A stretch of 64,000 nt of DNA, from positions 3,553 through 67,552 of the forward strand of contig CAZZVE010000011.1 of NCBI GenBank assembly GCA_964657325.1, read 5' to 3'. The notes beneath the pieces are model-generated. The model did no database searches and had not been told where the DNA came from. It was given only the letters and a program-made list of their open reading frames with translations. This DNA is from JBBQVS01 sp964657325 (GTDB taxonomy: Bacteria > Chloroflexota > Ktedonobacteria > Ktedonobacterales > Ktedonobacteraceae). How positions within the stretch are numbered: the first letter of the stretch is position 1; every line of letters begins with the position of its first letter. The position numbers were made by a program, and so were the translations under genes. This document shows positions 34,696 to 43,916 of this stretch, piece after piece.

Positions 34696-35823
34696 ATGTC
34701 CACCAATACTGGTGCAGGACTGGAAGATGTTGTTGCAACAAACTCAAGTATCTGCGATCTCGATGGCAAGCTAGGTAAACTTACCTACTTCGGGGTTGAT
34801 ATCCATGATCTGGCTCAACATTCGTCATTTGAAGAGACCGCGTATCTGCTCTGGCATGGCGCACTTCCAACACAAGCGCAACTTGAAGAGGTTCAACAGC
34901 AATTTATCGCGCAACGTGCATTGCCTGATGCTCTTGTTTCTATCATGCGACTCTTGCCCACAACTACCTCTCCAATGGATGTCTTACGTACCTCCGTCTC
35001 CGCGCTCTCAGCGTTTGATCCAGAACCAGGGGACAAGTCTGATGAAGCAAACTATCGACGTGCGATACGCCTGACCGCGGTAGTACCTACCATCATAGCA
35101 AGCTGGGAAAACATTCGTAACGGAAATGATCCAATTGCGCCTCTACATGACTCTAATCATGCCACTAACTTTCTCTATATGCTAACTGGCACCATGCCCG
35201 ATGAGTATGCCGCACACGTTCTGGACGTAGCCTTAATCCTGCATGCAGACCACGAACTAAACGCTTCAACCTTCGCGGCACGTGTGAGTGCTGGCACGAA
35301 GGCGGATGTCTACGCCTCTGTTACAGCTGCGATTGGTGCGCTCTCTGGCCCTCTACACGGCGGCGCAAACGAGCAAGTTATCCGTATGTTGTTACGCATT
35401 GATGAGCCAGATCGTGCTGAGTCATACATTCACGATGCATTAGAGCGCAAAGAGCGTATTATGGGCTTTGGGCATCGCGTCTATCGTACAGACGATCCTC
35501 GTGCGACTCATCTTCGTGCGATGTCCGAGGAGCTAGGCAAGCGCAACAACGATACACGCTGGTATGAAATATCGCGCATTATTGAAAAGTACGTCATGGA
35601 ACACAAGCATCTCTACGCCAATGTTGATTTCTACTCCGCCTCGGTCTACTACTCACTCGGCATTCCCATCGACCTCGATACACCCATCTTCGCATCAAGC
35701 CGTACCGCAGGTTGGACTGCGCACATTCTTGAGCAATACGCCAATAATCGTCTCATTCGCCCGCGCGCAGAGTATGTCGGTCCGAAAGTGACTGAATATA
35801 AAGCAATCGAGAATAGAGGATAA
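34696..35823 (+). CDS. gltA: Citrate synthase
   Basis: 375 residues, the size of the short (type I, dimeric) citrate or 2-methylcitrate synthases. It condenses acetyl-CoA with oxaloacetate at the entry to the TCA cycle. The catalytic triad is present: H221 (GPLHGGAN), H260 (GFGHRVY) and D311 (ANVDFYS); HADHELNASTFAAR also matches the family. GGAGG stands 7 bp before ATG 34696. Citrate and 2-methylcitrate synthase cannot be told apart reliably by eye. No prp genes are adjacent, which favours citrate synthase. Confidence 0.93.
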   Translation: MSTNTGAGLEDVVATNSSICDLDGKLGKLTYFGVDIHDLAQHSSFEETAYLLWHGALPTQAQLEEVQQQFIAQRALPDALVSIMRLLPTTTSPMDVLRTSVSALSAFDPEPGDKSDEANYRRAIRLTAVVPTIIASWENIRNGNDPIAPLHDSNHATNFLYMLTGTMPDEYAAHVLDVALILHADHELNASTFAARVSAGTKADVYASVTAAIGALSGPLHGGANEQVIRMLLRIDEPDRAESYIHDALERKERIMGFGHRVYRTDDPRATHLRAMSEELGKRNNDTRWYEISRIIEKYVMEHKHLYANVDFYSASVYYSLGIPIDLDTPIFASSRTAGWTAHILEQYANNRLIRPRAEYVGPKVTEYKAIENRG

Positions 35824-35841
35824 TGTAGCGGGCATGATAAG

Positions 35842-35941
35842 CATGACAGGGGCAAGCCCTGTCACTACTATACTAATCACCACCGCGTAGCTTCGCCACG
35901 CCAGTCTGTGTATAGTAGTGACAGGGCTTGCCCCTGTCATG
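35842..35941. repeat. Paired palindromic repeat, family B
   Basis: Perfect 31-bp arms 35842-35872 and 35911-35941, with spacer CTAATCACCACCGCGTAGC... It follows the citrate synthase stop by 19 bp and may act as terminator. Confidence 0.88.
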
Positions 35942-35985
35942 TGGCTGCTTGACGTTTGAATAGCTCTGTCTTTAGAGGAACATTG

Positions 35986-36015
35986 TGGACAAAGGCACTT
36001 ACGTAGGTCTATAAT
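35986..36015 (+). promoter_or_regulatory. Predicted sigma-70-type promoter for arginase
   Basis: TGGACA (35986-35991) and TATAAT (36010-36015) with an 18-bp spacer, about 45 bp before the start codon. Confidence 0.65.
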
Positions 36016-36058
36016 GAAGGCGAAAGAAACTGTTCAATGACGAGCAGGGAGGACAAAC

Positions 36059-36952
36059 ATGCACATTCGTATTCTTGGCGCGCCAATGGATTTGGGTGCG
36101 GACAGACGCGGCGTAGATATGGGAGCGAGTGCTATCCGCTACGCCGGACTCAGCGAACAACTACAAAAGCTTGGACACAGCGTTTCCGACATAGGCAATA
36201 TCGCCATTCCCCAACCGGAGAGCCGACCAGAAGGCCAACCACATCTCAAATATCTTGAACCCATCATTTCCGCATCTGGAGAACTTTCCACGCTAGTTAG
36301 CACAACCCTGGAGGAGCATGAATTTCCGCTCCTGCTTGGTGGAGATCATAGCATCTCGCTTGGCTCTGTGAGTGGTGTTGCACGCGTCTATAAGAATATT
36401 GGCGTTATCTGGGTTGATGCTCATGCGGACTTCAATACTGATGAAACCACTCCATCGGGCAATATTCATGGTATGATACTCGCCGCGCTCGCAGGTATAG
36501 GGAACAACTACCTCACGCATGCAGGCGGTTGGGCACCAAAAATCAACAAAGAGACCATCGTTATCTTAGGTGCGCGTGACCTCGACATACAAGAGCAGGA
36601 GCTACTGCGTACACATAATATCTCCGTCTTCACTATGTCTGATATTGATCAGCGTGGCATGACTGAGGTGATGAAAGAGGCTATCGCCATTGCAAGCCAG
36701 CATGATAATCCCATCCATCTGAGCTTAGACCTGGACTCGCTTGATCCTCGCGAAGCTCCTGGTGTTGGCACACCTGTACGTGGTGGTCTCAGCTATCGTG
36801 AAGCACACCTTGCGATGGAGCTTGTCGCCGCCTCACAACGCCTCGTCTCGATGGATGTTGTCGAGGTCAATCCTATTCTTGACAGCGAAAATACGACGGC
36901 GAAACTCGCGGTCGAGCTTATTCTTTCCGCTCTGGGCAAGAAGATTTTGTAA
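36059..36952 (+). CDS. rocF: Arginase
   Basis: 297-residue ureohydrolase that splits arginine to ornithine and urea with a binuclear Mn site. Ligands seen: H97 (GGDHS), D120, H122 and D124 (DAHADFNT), and the two Asp in SLDLDSLDP. SGNIHGM and the C-terminal MDVVEVNPILD are arginase rather than agmatinase marks. GGAGG stands 7 bp before ATG 36059. It is monocistronic. It can feed ornithine toward glutamate or proline; proline dehydrogenase is encoded at 13772. Confidence 0.93.
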   Translation: MHIRILGAPMDLGADRRGVDMGASAIRYAGLSEQLQKLGHSVSDIGNIAIPQPESRPEGQPHLKYLEPIISASGELSTLVSTTLEEHEFPLLLGGDHSISLGSVSGVARVYKNIGVIWVDAHADFNTDETTPSGNIHGMILAALAGIGNNYLTHAGGWAPKINKETIVILGARDLDIQEQELLRTHNISVFTMSDIDQRGMTEVMKEAIAIASQHDNPIHLSLDLDSLDPREAPGVGTPVRGGLSYREAHLAMELVAASQRLVSMDVVEVNPILDSENTTAKLAVELILSALGKKIL

Positions 36953-37024
36953 ATTCGTTTCTGTCTAACAAATTGGTATGGATATGAAAATCTGTTGGGA
37001 TTTACCAAACGTCATATGACCGTT

Positions 37025-37144
37025 GTAGGGACCACGTTTACGGCGTCCGAGGCCAATTCATTGGCTATATGTGAAACAAGAAGAGGTAGAATCGGCCTCT
37101 CACGCAATGAATTGCGCCTCGGACGCGATAAATCTGGTCCTTAC
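37025..37144. repeat. Composite palindromic repeat, families A and D
   Basis: GTAGGGACCACGTTTACGGC at the left and the family A-like mirror ending GGTCCTTAC at the right. Inside is a 22-bp stem with one bulge that contains the family D core CAATTCATTG / CAATGAATTG. It combines two families in one element. Confidence 0.75.
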
Positions 37145-37251
37145 CACGTATCTGTATCATTTATACATCAGCCAAACGGTATACGTTCGCGTTTTGGCTG
37201 TACTCATTGCCCTCTTCTCTGTCGTATACTGTATTCCATACAAGAATAAGA

Positions 37252-37299
37252 AGGAGGTTTTGCGATAAGTAGCGAAGACGCCGCTTATCCCTACACATT
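37252..37299 (+). promoter_or_regulatory. Shine-Dalgarno separated from the ilvE start by a hairpin
   Basis: The only good ribosome-binding site, AAGGAGG (37252-37258), is 41 nt before ATG 37300. No start codon in frame lies nearer, and a TAG in frame stands at 37270. Between them GATAAG and CTTATC (37264-37269, 37284-37289), with inner GCG/CGC, can form a hairpin that would shorten the effective distance to about 15 nt. Confidence 0.45.
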
Positions 37300-38250
37300 A
37301 TGAATGCAAAAGAACTGTTTATGAACGGCGAGTTTGTGCCAGCCGAACGTGGCGTCATCTCCGTACGCACACACGCCTTCGCCTATGGCACAGGCTGCTT
37401 TGAAGGCATTCGTGGCTACTGGAACGCACAAGATGAGGAAGTCTATTTGTTCCGTTTACGTGAACATTATGAGCGACTGCTTCGTTCCTGTAAAATTCTA
37501 CAGATGAAACTACCTTACACTATTGACCAGTTGGTTGAGATCAGCGTAGAACTGGTGAGACGTAACGACCAGCATGAAAATGTGTACCTGCGCCCGGTAG
37601 TCTATAAGGGTGAAGAGGTACTTGGTGTGCGTTTGCATGATCTCGCTGACCATTTCATTCTAACCTCAGAGCCACAAGGGGACTATGTTCCATTATCGGG
37701 TATGCACTGTGGTGTCTCATCTTGGCGTCGTCTCGATGATAACGCCCTTCCTGCACGTGCAAAGGTGACAGGCGGGTATGTCAATGCGGCTCTCGCCAAA
37801 AGCGAAGCGATGCAAAACGGTTTTGATGAAGCAATTATGCTTACTCATGAAGGCAATGTCTCCGAGGGAAGTGCAGAAAATATCTTCCTGGTATTCGATA
37901 ATGAGTTGGTCACTCCTGGTGCAACCGAGAATATTCTTCTCGGCATCACTCGTGACACAGTTATCAAGCTGGCACAGCGCGAGTTTGGTTACATTACCAG
38001 AGAACATTCGATAGACCGAACTGAGTTATACATTGCCGATGAAATGTTCCTGTGTGGTACAGGCGCACAAATTGCCCCTGTCATCAGCGTCGATCATCGG
38101 CCAATTGGGAATGGCACTATTGGTCCCATCGGTAAAAAGCTGCAAGACCTCTACTTTGATGTGGTACGCGGTAAGCATCCCGACTATCGGGGTCAGTGGT
38201 GTACACCTGTTTATACAAAAGTTCGTCAGCACAGTGAGGCTGTTGACTAA
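37300..38250 (+). CDS. ilvE: Branched-chain amino acid aminotransferase
   Basis: 316-residue fold-type IV PLP enzyme that makes or degrades leucine, isoleucine and valine. Typical blocks: HAFAYGTGCFEGIRGYW, YLRPVVYKG, K155 as the Schiff-base lysine (ARAKVTGGYVNAALAKSEA), GNVSEGSAENIF and EMFLCGTGAQIAPV. ATG 37300 fits the family N-terminus (LFMNGEFVP). Its ribosome-binding site is unusually far away. It ends at a strong terminator. Discrimination from D-amino-acid aminotransferase rests on these blocks and is good. Confidence 0.94.
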   Translation: MNAKELFMNGEFVPAERGVISVRTHAFAYGTGCFEGIRGYWNAQDEEVYLFRLREHYERLLRSCKILQMKLPYTIDQLVEISVELVRRNDQHENVYLRPVVYKGEEVLGVRLHDLADHFILTSEPQGDYVPLSGMHCGVSSWRRLDDNALPARAKVTGGYVNAALAKSEAMQNGFDEAIMLTHEGNVSEGSAENIFLVFDNELVTPGATENILLGITRDTVIKLAQREFGYITREHSIDRTELYIADEMFLCGTGAQIAPVISVDHRPIGNGTIGPIGKKLQDLYFDVVRGKHPDYRGQWCTPVYTKVRQHSEAVD

Positions 38251-38252
38251 GT

Positions 38253-38327
38253 TTTTCAGGTAGAAAACAGAAGAGACGGCTTGATTGCATAGCAACCAAG
38301 CCGTCTCTTCTGTTTTCTACCTGAAAA
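38253..38327. terminator. Terminator hairpin after ilvE
   Basis: Perfect 31-bp arms 38253-38283 and 38297-38327 with a 13-nt loop. The arm ends are T- and A-rich. Confidence 0.85.
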
Positions 38328-38481
38328 GAGTAGTCAACAAGCTTATACTACATACATTTTCGTCAGAGGGAACGCCCCAAGCAACGCTTTAGAAGCGGTA
38401 CATATTATACACTCTGCCTATGATGAAGAACAGTATCATCCATACTAAAAAGTGGAGTTGCTAGATACCAGGAGAATACCT

Positions 38482-39330
38482 ATGAATATCAAGACTTTTA
38501 TTCAACGTCATCCTGTTGCGACTTACTTTAGCATGACCTATATAATTTCCTGGGTTGGTGCTTTAGTAGTAGTTGCGCCAACACTTCTAAGAGGTGAGAG
38601 CCTATCACGTCTTGATGGCATACTCATGTACCCAATTCTGATCCTTGGACCCTGTATTACAGGCATCGTTTTGATAAGCATTGTTGCCGGAAAGCAGGGG
38701 TTGCGAGATTTGTTTTCCCGTATAACGCATGTGCATGTGCGCCTACGCTGGTATACAGCAGCATTACTTATTCCCCCGATTCTGATTCTGATCGCTCTTT
38801 TTTTTCTGCGTACCCTGTTCTCCCCAGTTTTCACACCAGGTCTAAATCCATTCGGTCTTATGTTTGGCATTGTATCCGCCCTGATCGAAGAAATCGGCTG
38901 GATGGGGTATGCTTTTCCCAAATTGCGGGAGAAGCACAGCCCTCTCTCTGCCGCTCTCCTCCTTGGAGTGCTGTGGGGACTATGGCATCTACCAGTGATT
39001 GATTTTCTAGGAGCCGCCAGTCCGCACGGTGTGTACTGGCTGCCTTTTGCTCTCGCCTTTGTTGTAGCTCTCACTGCTCTCAGAGTCCTCATTGTTTGGG
39101 TCTATTCCAACACAAGTAGTATATTGCTGAGTCAGATCATGCATGCTAGCTCCACAGGTTTCCTAGTCGCATTTAGCCCACTAGCGGTCTCACCCGCCCA
39201 GGAATCTCTATGGTATGCCATTTATGCAGTTGGTCTATGGCTTATCGTCGCTCTTGTCATTGTACATTATGGCAAATCCCTAATACGGCAACCAGCCCAG
39301 GTAGGAATGGTAGAAACCATTGGCAAATAA
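38482..39330 (+). CDS. CPBP/CAAX-family intramembrane metalloprotease
   Basis: About 282 residues with eight or so TM segments. Family motifs are clear: EEIGWMGYAFPKL (glutamate pair and aromatic), then LWGLWHLP with the metal-binding His, and a later IMHAS His. Bacterial members act in signal-peptide processing, bacteriocin self-immunity or membrane protein cleavage. ATG 38482 follows AGGAG at a suitable distance and is preferred to 38452. It is followed after about 35 bp by the cupredoxin membrane protein, probably in one operon. Confidence 0.87.
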   Translation: MNIKTFIQRHPVATYFSMTYIISWVGALVVVAPTLLRGESLSRLDGILMYPILILGPCITGIVLISIVAGKQGLRDLFSRITHVHVRLRWYTAALLIPPILILIALFFLRTLFSPVFTPGLNPFGLMFGIVSALIEEIGWMGYAFPKLREKHSPLSAALLLGVLWGLWHLPVIDFLGAASPHGVYWLPFALAFVVALTALRVLIVWVYSNTSSILLSQIMHASSTGFLVAFSPLAVSPAQESLWYAIYAVGLWLIVALVIVHYGKSLIRQPAQVGMVETIGK

Positions 39331-39365
39331 CATACCATATAACTTTACGTTAAAAGGAAAAAAAG

Positions 39366-40199
39366 ATGAATACCCTGATAAAAATACGCACACCACTTTT
39401 CTCACGTCAACCATTGTCCGCCTTTGACAAACTAAATTTTGTAGCGTTTCTTGGAAGCACTGTCGCTAGTGCTGTACTCGCTATCAGTATAGGTCCACCA
39501 TCAAATGGAGCATTAATCATTGTGGCTACAGCACTACTTGTATGTGCATTTCTTACGCTCACCGGATTGCGTTGGATGCCGCTACTGCTCACACTTATAA
39601 GTGGCATTTTTCTATACCAGATAGCCAATCAGCCTTTCGTCACGTATCACCTGACCAATCCAAAGGGGACGGGAGGAGAAGATTTTCTTGCCTTTGCGCT
39701 GGATATGTTGATTATCGCGTTCATCTTCATAGCACTTGGAGCAAGCGTTGGGGCGGCATTGCAAAACTACCACAAAGGCGAGCGATATACTCCGCGTTGG
39801 CTTTCAGCCGCAGTAACAGGTATCGTAGGTGTTGTCGTTGGTGGCCTCCTTATCGCGGCAATTGCACAACCGCTTCCAATAACAAGCATAGTGACAACAA
39901 CCACAAATGGTGTGTCAACTGTACACATGGGTCCTGGCAACTTTCTTCAACCGTCTGTTACCGTTACCAAAGGCTCCAAGCTTCTGCTCATAGATGATAC
40001 TTCCTCGCTGCATATTCTTGCCAATGGCACGTGGCAAAACGGTACACCGAAAGCAGAGAAAGAGACAGGTGCACCTAGCGTTGACAATATACAAGTCAGT
40101 GGCAAAAGCATTGAGCTTGGACCCTTTACCACAGCAGGCACTTACCACATCTATTGTACTGTTCATCAAGGGATGAACCTGACGGTGATTGTGCAGTAG
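39366..40199 (+). CDS. Four-TM protein with C-terminal cupredoxin domain
   Basis: 277 residues: four TM helices (about 25-47, 50-70, 72-90, 115-135), another hydrophobic segment at about 142-167, then an extracellular cupredoxin-like domain (about 180-277). Type I copper ligands are visible: H216 (SLHIL), C264, H267 and M270 (YCTVHQGM). The C-x2-H-x2-M loop is the short form seen in amicyanin and similar copper proteins. It could carry electrons outside the membrane. The upstream CPBP protease gene is likely co-transcribed. A TAG stop ends it at 40199. Confidence 0.83.
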   Translation: MNTLIKIRTPLFSRQPLSAFDKLNFVAFLGSTVASAVLAISIGPPSNGALIIVATALLVCAFLTLTGLRWMPLLLTLISGIFLYQIANQPFVTYHLTNPKGTGGEDFLAFALDMLIIAFIFIALGASVGAALQNYHKGERYTPRWLSAAVTGIVGVVVGGLLIAAIAQPLPITSIVTTTTNGVSTVHMGPGNFLQPSVTVTKGSKLLLIDDTSSLHILANGTWQNGTPKAEKETGAPSVDNIQVSGKSIELGPFTTAGTYHIYCTVHQGMNLTVIVQ

Positions 40200-40231
40200 T
40201 GCAATACACGAAGTAATCGAAGGATAGATAG

Positions 40232-40249
40232 CATGACAGGACTTGCCCC
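40232..40249. repeat. Family B half copy
   Basis: CATGACAGGACTTGCCCC, the outer end of a family B unit with one substitution and no partner arm. Confidence 0.6.
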
Positions 40250-40390
40250 ATAGTGCTTCGTCAAAGTTCATTTGACACATGAACATGAAGCATCAAATAG
40301 CTTTCATGCATGATCTTGGAACGATTGTAATGCGTCAATCGAAGCTTGACGAAGCAATAGGCGTTAACTTAAGGAATCAACGGAGACACC

Positions 40391-40413
40391 AGGGCACCCG
40401 CAAGGGGTGCCCT
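40391..40413. repeat. Family C hairpin
   Basis: Nine-bp stem AGGGCACCC / GGGTGCCCT around GCAAG, the family C core without its termini. Confidence 0.7.
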
Positions 40414-40459
40414 AGCCTCACAGGAAACCTCTTTTTTGCCCTTACGTTAAGGCCTACCG

Positions 40460-40476
40460 GGCTTGCCCCTGACATG
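40460..40476. repeat. Family B half copy
   Basis: GGCTTGCCCCTGACATG, the right end of a family B element without its partner arm. Confidence 0.6.
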
Positions 40477-40506
40477 TTACCTCTCTACAATCGCTATATT
40501 TCTCCC

Positions 40507-43500
40507 TCAAAGATAGCCAAGGTCCTCTGCAACAGGTAATGCCTGTTGCAGAAACGTATGAGCAAACTCATACTGCTCTCTATCCCATGCTTGTAGTGCC
40601 CTTTCAAGCAGAAGGCGCAATTTTTCAGAAAGAGGTTGTTGTGTGGGATCGAGCAGCATGCGTACATAGTCTATTGCTTCAGGGATGTTTTCTCGCCCAA
40701 GTACAATAGCGATCAAAGGCCACACACCAGTCCAATGAAAAGAATTGAGATGTCTTCGATATTGCCAATCGTCTAGCGTAGCACGTGCATATTTTTCAGC
40801 TTCACTCAGGTTCCCATCACGCCATGCCACCCATGCTCGATGTCCTGTAACAATCTTAATGTTTCCAACTTGTGGCAAAGACAGGGCGCGTGTGATTTCG
40901 TGGCGAACAGCTTCGACTTGTCCACGCTGTCGATAGATGAACGGTAAAAATGTCATACATCGTGCGCGTAGCATAATATGGCCCATCTGTTCCCCTACAC
41001 GCATTGCTATACGCAGATGCTTCTCTGCTTCATCAAGATGACCAGACCAGAGTAGGCACGTTCCTAAAGCAAAATGTGCAAATCCAAGTAAATTTGTATC
41101 GTCTGTCTGTGCGATAACTGCTAATGCAGTGCGACAGTATAAGACTGTTTCTTCTGAGACAATATAGCGGTCACGAGCAAGGTCTCGCATACAAACCGTC
41201 AGAAAGAAGAGTCCACGTTGCTCTGGCGTGCCATGTTGTTCAACGACAGGCCGAGCTTTTTCAATTATGTCGGTCATCTCATCTGCGGAAGCTCGTAGTG
41301 GAACGAGTTGATCCAGGTGAAGGTGTATCCACTCTTGCAACCACTCGGTACTCGACTTATCATGTACTTGTCCTAACATGCGTTCTGCTTCTTTGTAACC
41401 TTGTACAGTATAGATATGCTGGACCTCTTGAGGATTACCACTTTCAGACTTCCATGTATTTGCGCTCTTTCTACAGAGACGTGCCTGCCAGATATACTCT
41501 TGTACTGGTATATGAGCCATTGCACGTTGATAGCTCTCTCGTGCCTCCAGCTGTTGCCCAGCAGTCTCGAAAATGTCACCCAAGCGTTCATACAAAGTAG
41601 GGGCTTGCTTCCAATCTTTTTCCCGTTGCACATAACCATTTGTACTTGCTTCAAGTAACGTGATCGCTTGCTGAAAAGCATGAATAGCGTCCGCCTTTGC
41701 GTAGATTCGTTGAGCGACCTCACCAGCACGTTGGTAGTAGGGAATTGCTTGCTCTGATAAACTTGCCCGCTCATAATGCATGGCTATCTGTATGCTTACA
41801 CTATCCAAGTTTTCCGCGTATACTACTTCAAATGCTTCCGCAACACGACGATGCAAGAGGTGCCGTTGTGCAGAACTTAGCATAGCATAGGTTTGCTCAC
41901 GGAGTTTATCATGGCTAAAGTCGTAGTTCATACTGTCCTTTTCACGCACTATACGCCTATGCCACAATTCATCTAAGCCTTGAACTATGATTTCTTCACC
42001 CTCTCTACTGGCATGGGTAAGTACAGCAAAAGAGAACTCGCGCCCAATTACTGCCGCTACGTTTGCTAACTCGCGTGGCACTGGTGAAAGTTGTGCAAGT
42101 CGCGTTGTGAGAACGCCTTGTATTGTGGGAGGAAGTGTTGAGGCGGGTTGTGTCAGCAGAGGAAGTCTTCTCTGTACAGAATGTGCATCTTTCTGAACGC
42201 CATTCTCTTGTTGTCCTTGCGTTCGTACTCGCACCATCTCGACTACGAAGAGAGGATTGCCTTCTGTTTCAGAATACAGGCTGTCCATGTCTGTACTAAG
42301 CTGATGGCCCACGATATGCTCCGCTAGAGATAATGTCTCGTTGGCATTAAGCGGTTCAAGTGTGATTTCTGTTACAAGAGAATTCCTCTGTAACATACTA
42401 AGCAGAGTGAGCAAGGGATGTCCCGCCAGAATTTCCTCTGAGCGTACAGTTGTAACAAGAAGCAAGCGGACATGTGGCTCGAAGCGTAACAAGTAGTGAA
42501 GCCATTCTAGCGTCTCATCATCACACCATTGCAAGTCATCGAGCAAGAGCAATAATGGTTGACGTGTGTTTAATAGGGCATGCGTCAGGGCTTCAAAGAA
42601 GTGTTGACGTTGCCAGTCCTGTGTCATAGGTGTGGGACGGGAAAGGTCAGGTCTTTTAATGAGTAGGTCTGGCAACAGTCGCGCAATTTCGGAAAGCCAG
42701 ATAGTATCCAAAGCTAATATGTCTTGCTGTATATCAGCAGTCTGTAACCATGCCGTGACAGGTGCATATGCCAATCTTCCTTCGGCTGCATAACAGTGAG
42801 CGCGTGCGGTTATCATACCTTGCCGACTAGCCCAGACCAACATTTCTTCTGCCAATTTCGTTTTGCCAATACCAGCCTCGCCAGAGAGAACAACTATATG
42901 AATCTGCCCATCCTCAACTCTCCGCCATATTCTCTGGAGTTGTTCCCACTCATGTCTGCGACCTACGAGTGGTGTACCTACTCCTTGTGACATGAAAGAA
43001 GGGGGCTTTAAAGACATATTTGTATTGAGCAGTGCTTCATATGCTTGGCGTGTTGCCTCTTCTGGTTCTATCGCTAGTTCGCGCTCTAAGACGGTTACAC
43101 AGGTATGATAGACGCGAAGGGCAGCGGCTCTATCACCGCGCAGCGCGTAGAAACGCATCAGGTTGCGATAGGCTACTTCATGCAGCGAGTCATAGAGCAA
43201 GAGACGCTGAGCAGTTTTTATTGCAGCATCATAATCGCGTTCCTGTTCCAACAGTATGAGCAAGTGTTCCACCGCCTCAAAAAATATTTGATGCACGCGC
43301 TCTCGCTCTGGAAGCACCCACTCATCATAGCAATCAGGTAAAAGCTTCCCGCGATACAGGTCTAGGACACGTTGCAATGCTTGTTTCTGTACCTTAGTAT
43401 CTTGAGTCGCTTGCTTCGCTTCAGCAATCGCATTCTCTATTTGTAGCACATCTAATGTCCAAGGAACTTCTAAAGACGAAGGACGCCACTGTACACTGTG

Positions 43501-43764
43501 TCTATCTATAGACACAAAATGATTGATATTGGGAAGAATTTGTCGTAGTTGATAGAGTAATTTGCGTAGGTTAGAGTGCGCCTGAGCTTCAGCCGAATCG
43601 GGCCATAGGAGAAATGCTAGATGAGAACGCTTTTGAGGCACCGAATGATGCAGCACAAGATACGCCAACACTGATTGTAACCGAGGAGTAGAGACGATCA
43701 CAGGAGTATTATCTGAAACCAGTAGGAAGTCACCCAATAGTTGAATGTGTAGAGGCTGTATCAT
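40507..43764 (-). CDS. SARP/BTAD-type transcriptional regulator with AAA ATPase and TPR domains
   Basis: About 1085 residues. An N-terminal OmpR-type winged helix (about 1-90; LRKLLYQLRQILP) is followed by a bacterial transcriptional activation domain (about 95-245). Next comes an AAA/STAND-like ATPase with Walker A GEAGIGKT (about 291-300) and Walker B LLLLDDLQW, then many TPR-like helices to the C-terminus. This plan is that of large SARP and AfsR-like regulators and of signal-transducing STAND ATPases. ATG 43764, after AGGAGG 10 bp upstream, is preferred to 43800. It is transcribed alone on the minus strand; the targets are unknown. Confidence 0.88.
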   Translation of the reverse strand: MIQPLHIQLLGDFLLVSDNTPVIVSTPRLQSVLAYLVLHHSVPQKRSHLAFLLWPDSAEAQAHSNLRKLLYQLRQILPNINHFVSIDRHSVQWRPSSLEVPWTLDVLQIENAIAEAKQATQDTKVQKQALQRVLDLYRGKLLPDCYDEWVLPERERVHQIFFEAVEHLLILLEQERDYDAAIKTAQRLLLYDSLHEVAYRNLMRFYALRGDRAAALRVYHTCVTVLERELAIEPEEATRQAYEALLNTNMSLKPPSFMSQGVGTPLVGRRHEWEQLQRIWRRVEDGQIHIVVLSGEAGIGKTKLAEEMLVWASRQGMITARAHCYAAEGRLAYAPVTAWLQTADIQQDILALDTIWLSEIARLLPDLLIKRPDLSRPTPMTQDWQRQHFFEALTHALLNTRQPLLLLLDDLQWCDDETLEWLHYLLRFEPHVRLLLVTTVRSEEILAGHPLLTLLSMLQRNSLVTEITLEPLNANETLSLAEHIVGHQLSTDMDSLYSETEGNPLFVVEMVRVRTQGQQENGVQKDAHSVQRRLPLLTQPASTLPPTIQGVLTTRLAQLSPVPRELANVAAVIGREFSFAVLTHASREGEEIIVQGLDELWHRRIVREKDSMNYDFSHDKLREQTYAMLSSAQRHLLHRRVAEAFEVVYAENLDSVSIQIAMHYERASLSEQAIPYYQRAGEVAQRIYAKADAIHAFQQAITLLEASTNGYVQREKDWKQAPTLYERLGDIFETAGQQLEARESYQRAMAHIPVQEYIWQARLCRKSANTWKSESGNPQEVQHIYTVQGYKEAERMLGQVHDKSSTEWLQEWIHLHLDQLVPLRASADEMTDIIEKARPVVEQHGTPEQRGLFFLTVCMRDLARDRYIVSEETVLYCRTALAVIAQTDDTNLLGFAHFALGTCLLWSGHLDEAEKHLRIAMRVGEQMGHIMLRARCMTFLPFIYRQRGQVEAVRHEITRALSLPQVGNIKIVTGHRAWVAWRDGNLSEAEKYARATLDDWQYRRHLNSFHWTGVWPLIAIVLGRENIPEAIDYVRMLLDPTQQPLSEKLRLLLERALQAWDREQYEFAHTFLQQALPVAEDLGYL

Positions 43765-43845
43765 CAACCAGGAGCCTCCTAAAACCTTATACTTTCTCAA
43801 TAAGTGTCTATGCTAGCAGTAGTGTACCATATTCGTGATGATATA

Positions 43846-43894
43846 AAAAGGCTCTACTATACTCTTCAAGTGGAAGAGTATAGTAGAGCCTTTT
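43846..43894 (-). terminator. Terminator at the end of the ribosomal protein supercluster
   Basis: Perfect 21-bp arms 43846-43866 and 43874-43894. Read on the minus strand it ends in a T run (CCTTTTTATAT), just after the rpsI stop. Confidence 0.9.
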
Positions 43895-43916
43895 GTTTGA
43901 GAAAGCCTCAACAGTA

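Larger units (their letters stand above)
36953..37299. other. Intergenic region with composite palindrome and displaced ribosome-binding site
   Basis: 347 bp between arginase and ilvE. It holds a composite family A/D palindrome (37025-37144), an AT-rich stretch, and AAGGAGG (37252-37258) followed by a small hairpin (37264-37289) before the ilvE start. Confidence 0.55.
40200..40506. other. Intergenic region with scrambled repeat fragments
   Basis: 307 bp between the convergent cupredoxin (+) and regulator (-) genes. It holds a family B half copy (40232-40249), a family C hairpin (40391-40413) and a further family B half (40460-40476), separated by unrelated sequence. No gene is seen. Confidence 0.6.

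Noticed and set aside
3781..35941. Reading all intergenic palindromes simply as rho-independent terminators
   Set aside because: Several lie inside operons, upstream of genes or in a coding sequence, share GTAG heads and spacers, and lack a T run; termination may be a side effect at convergent gene ends.
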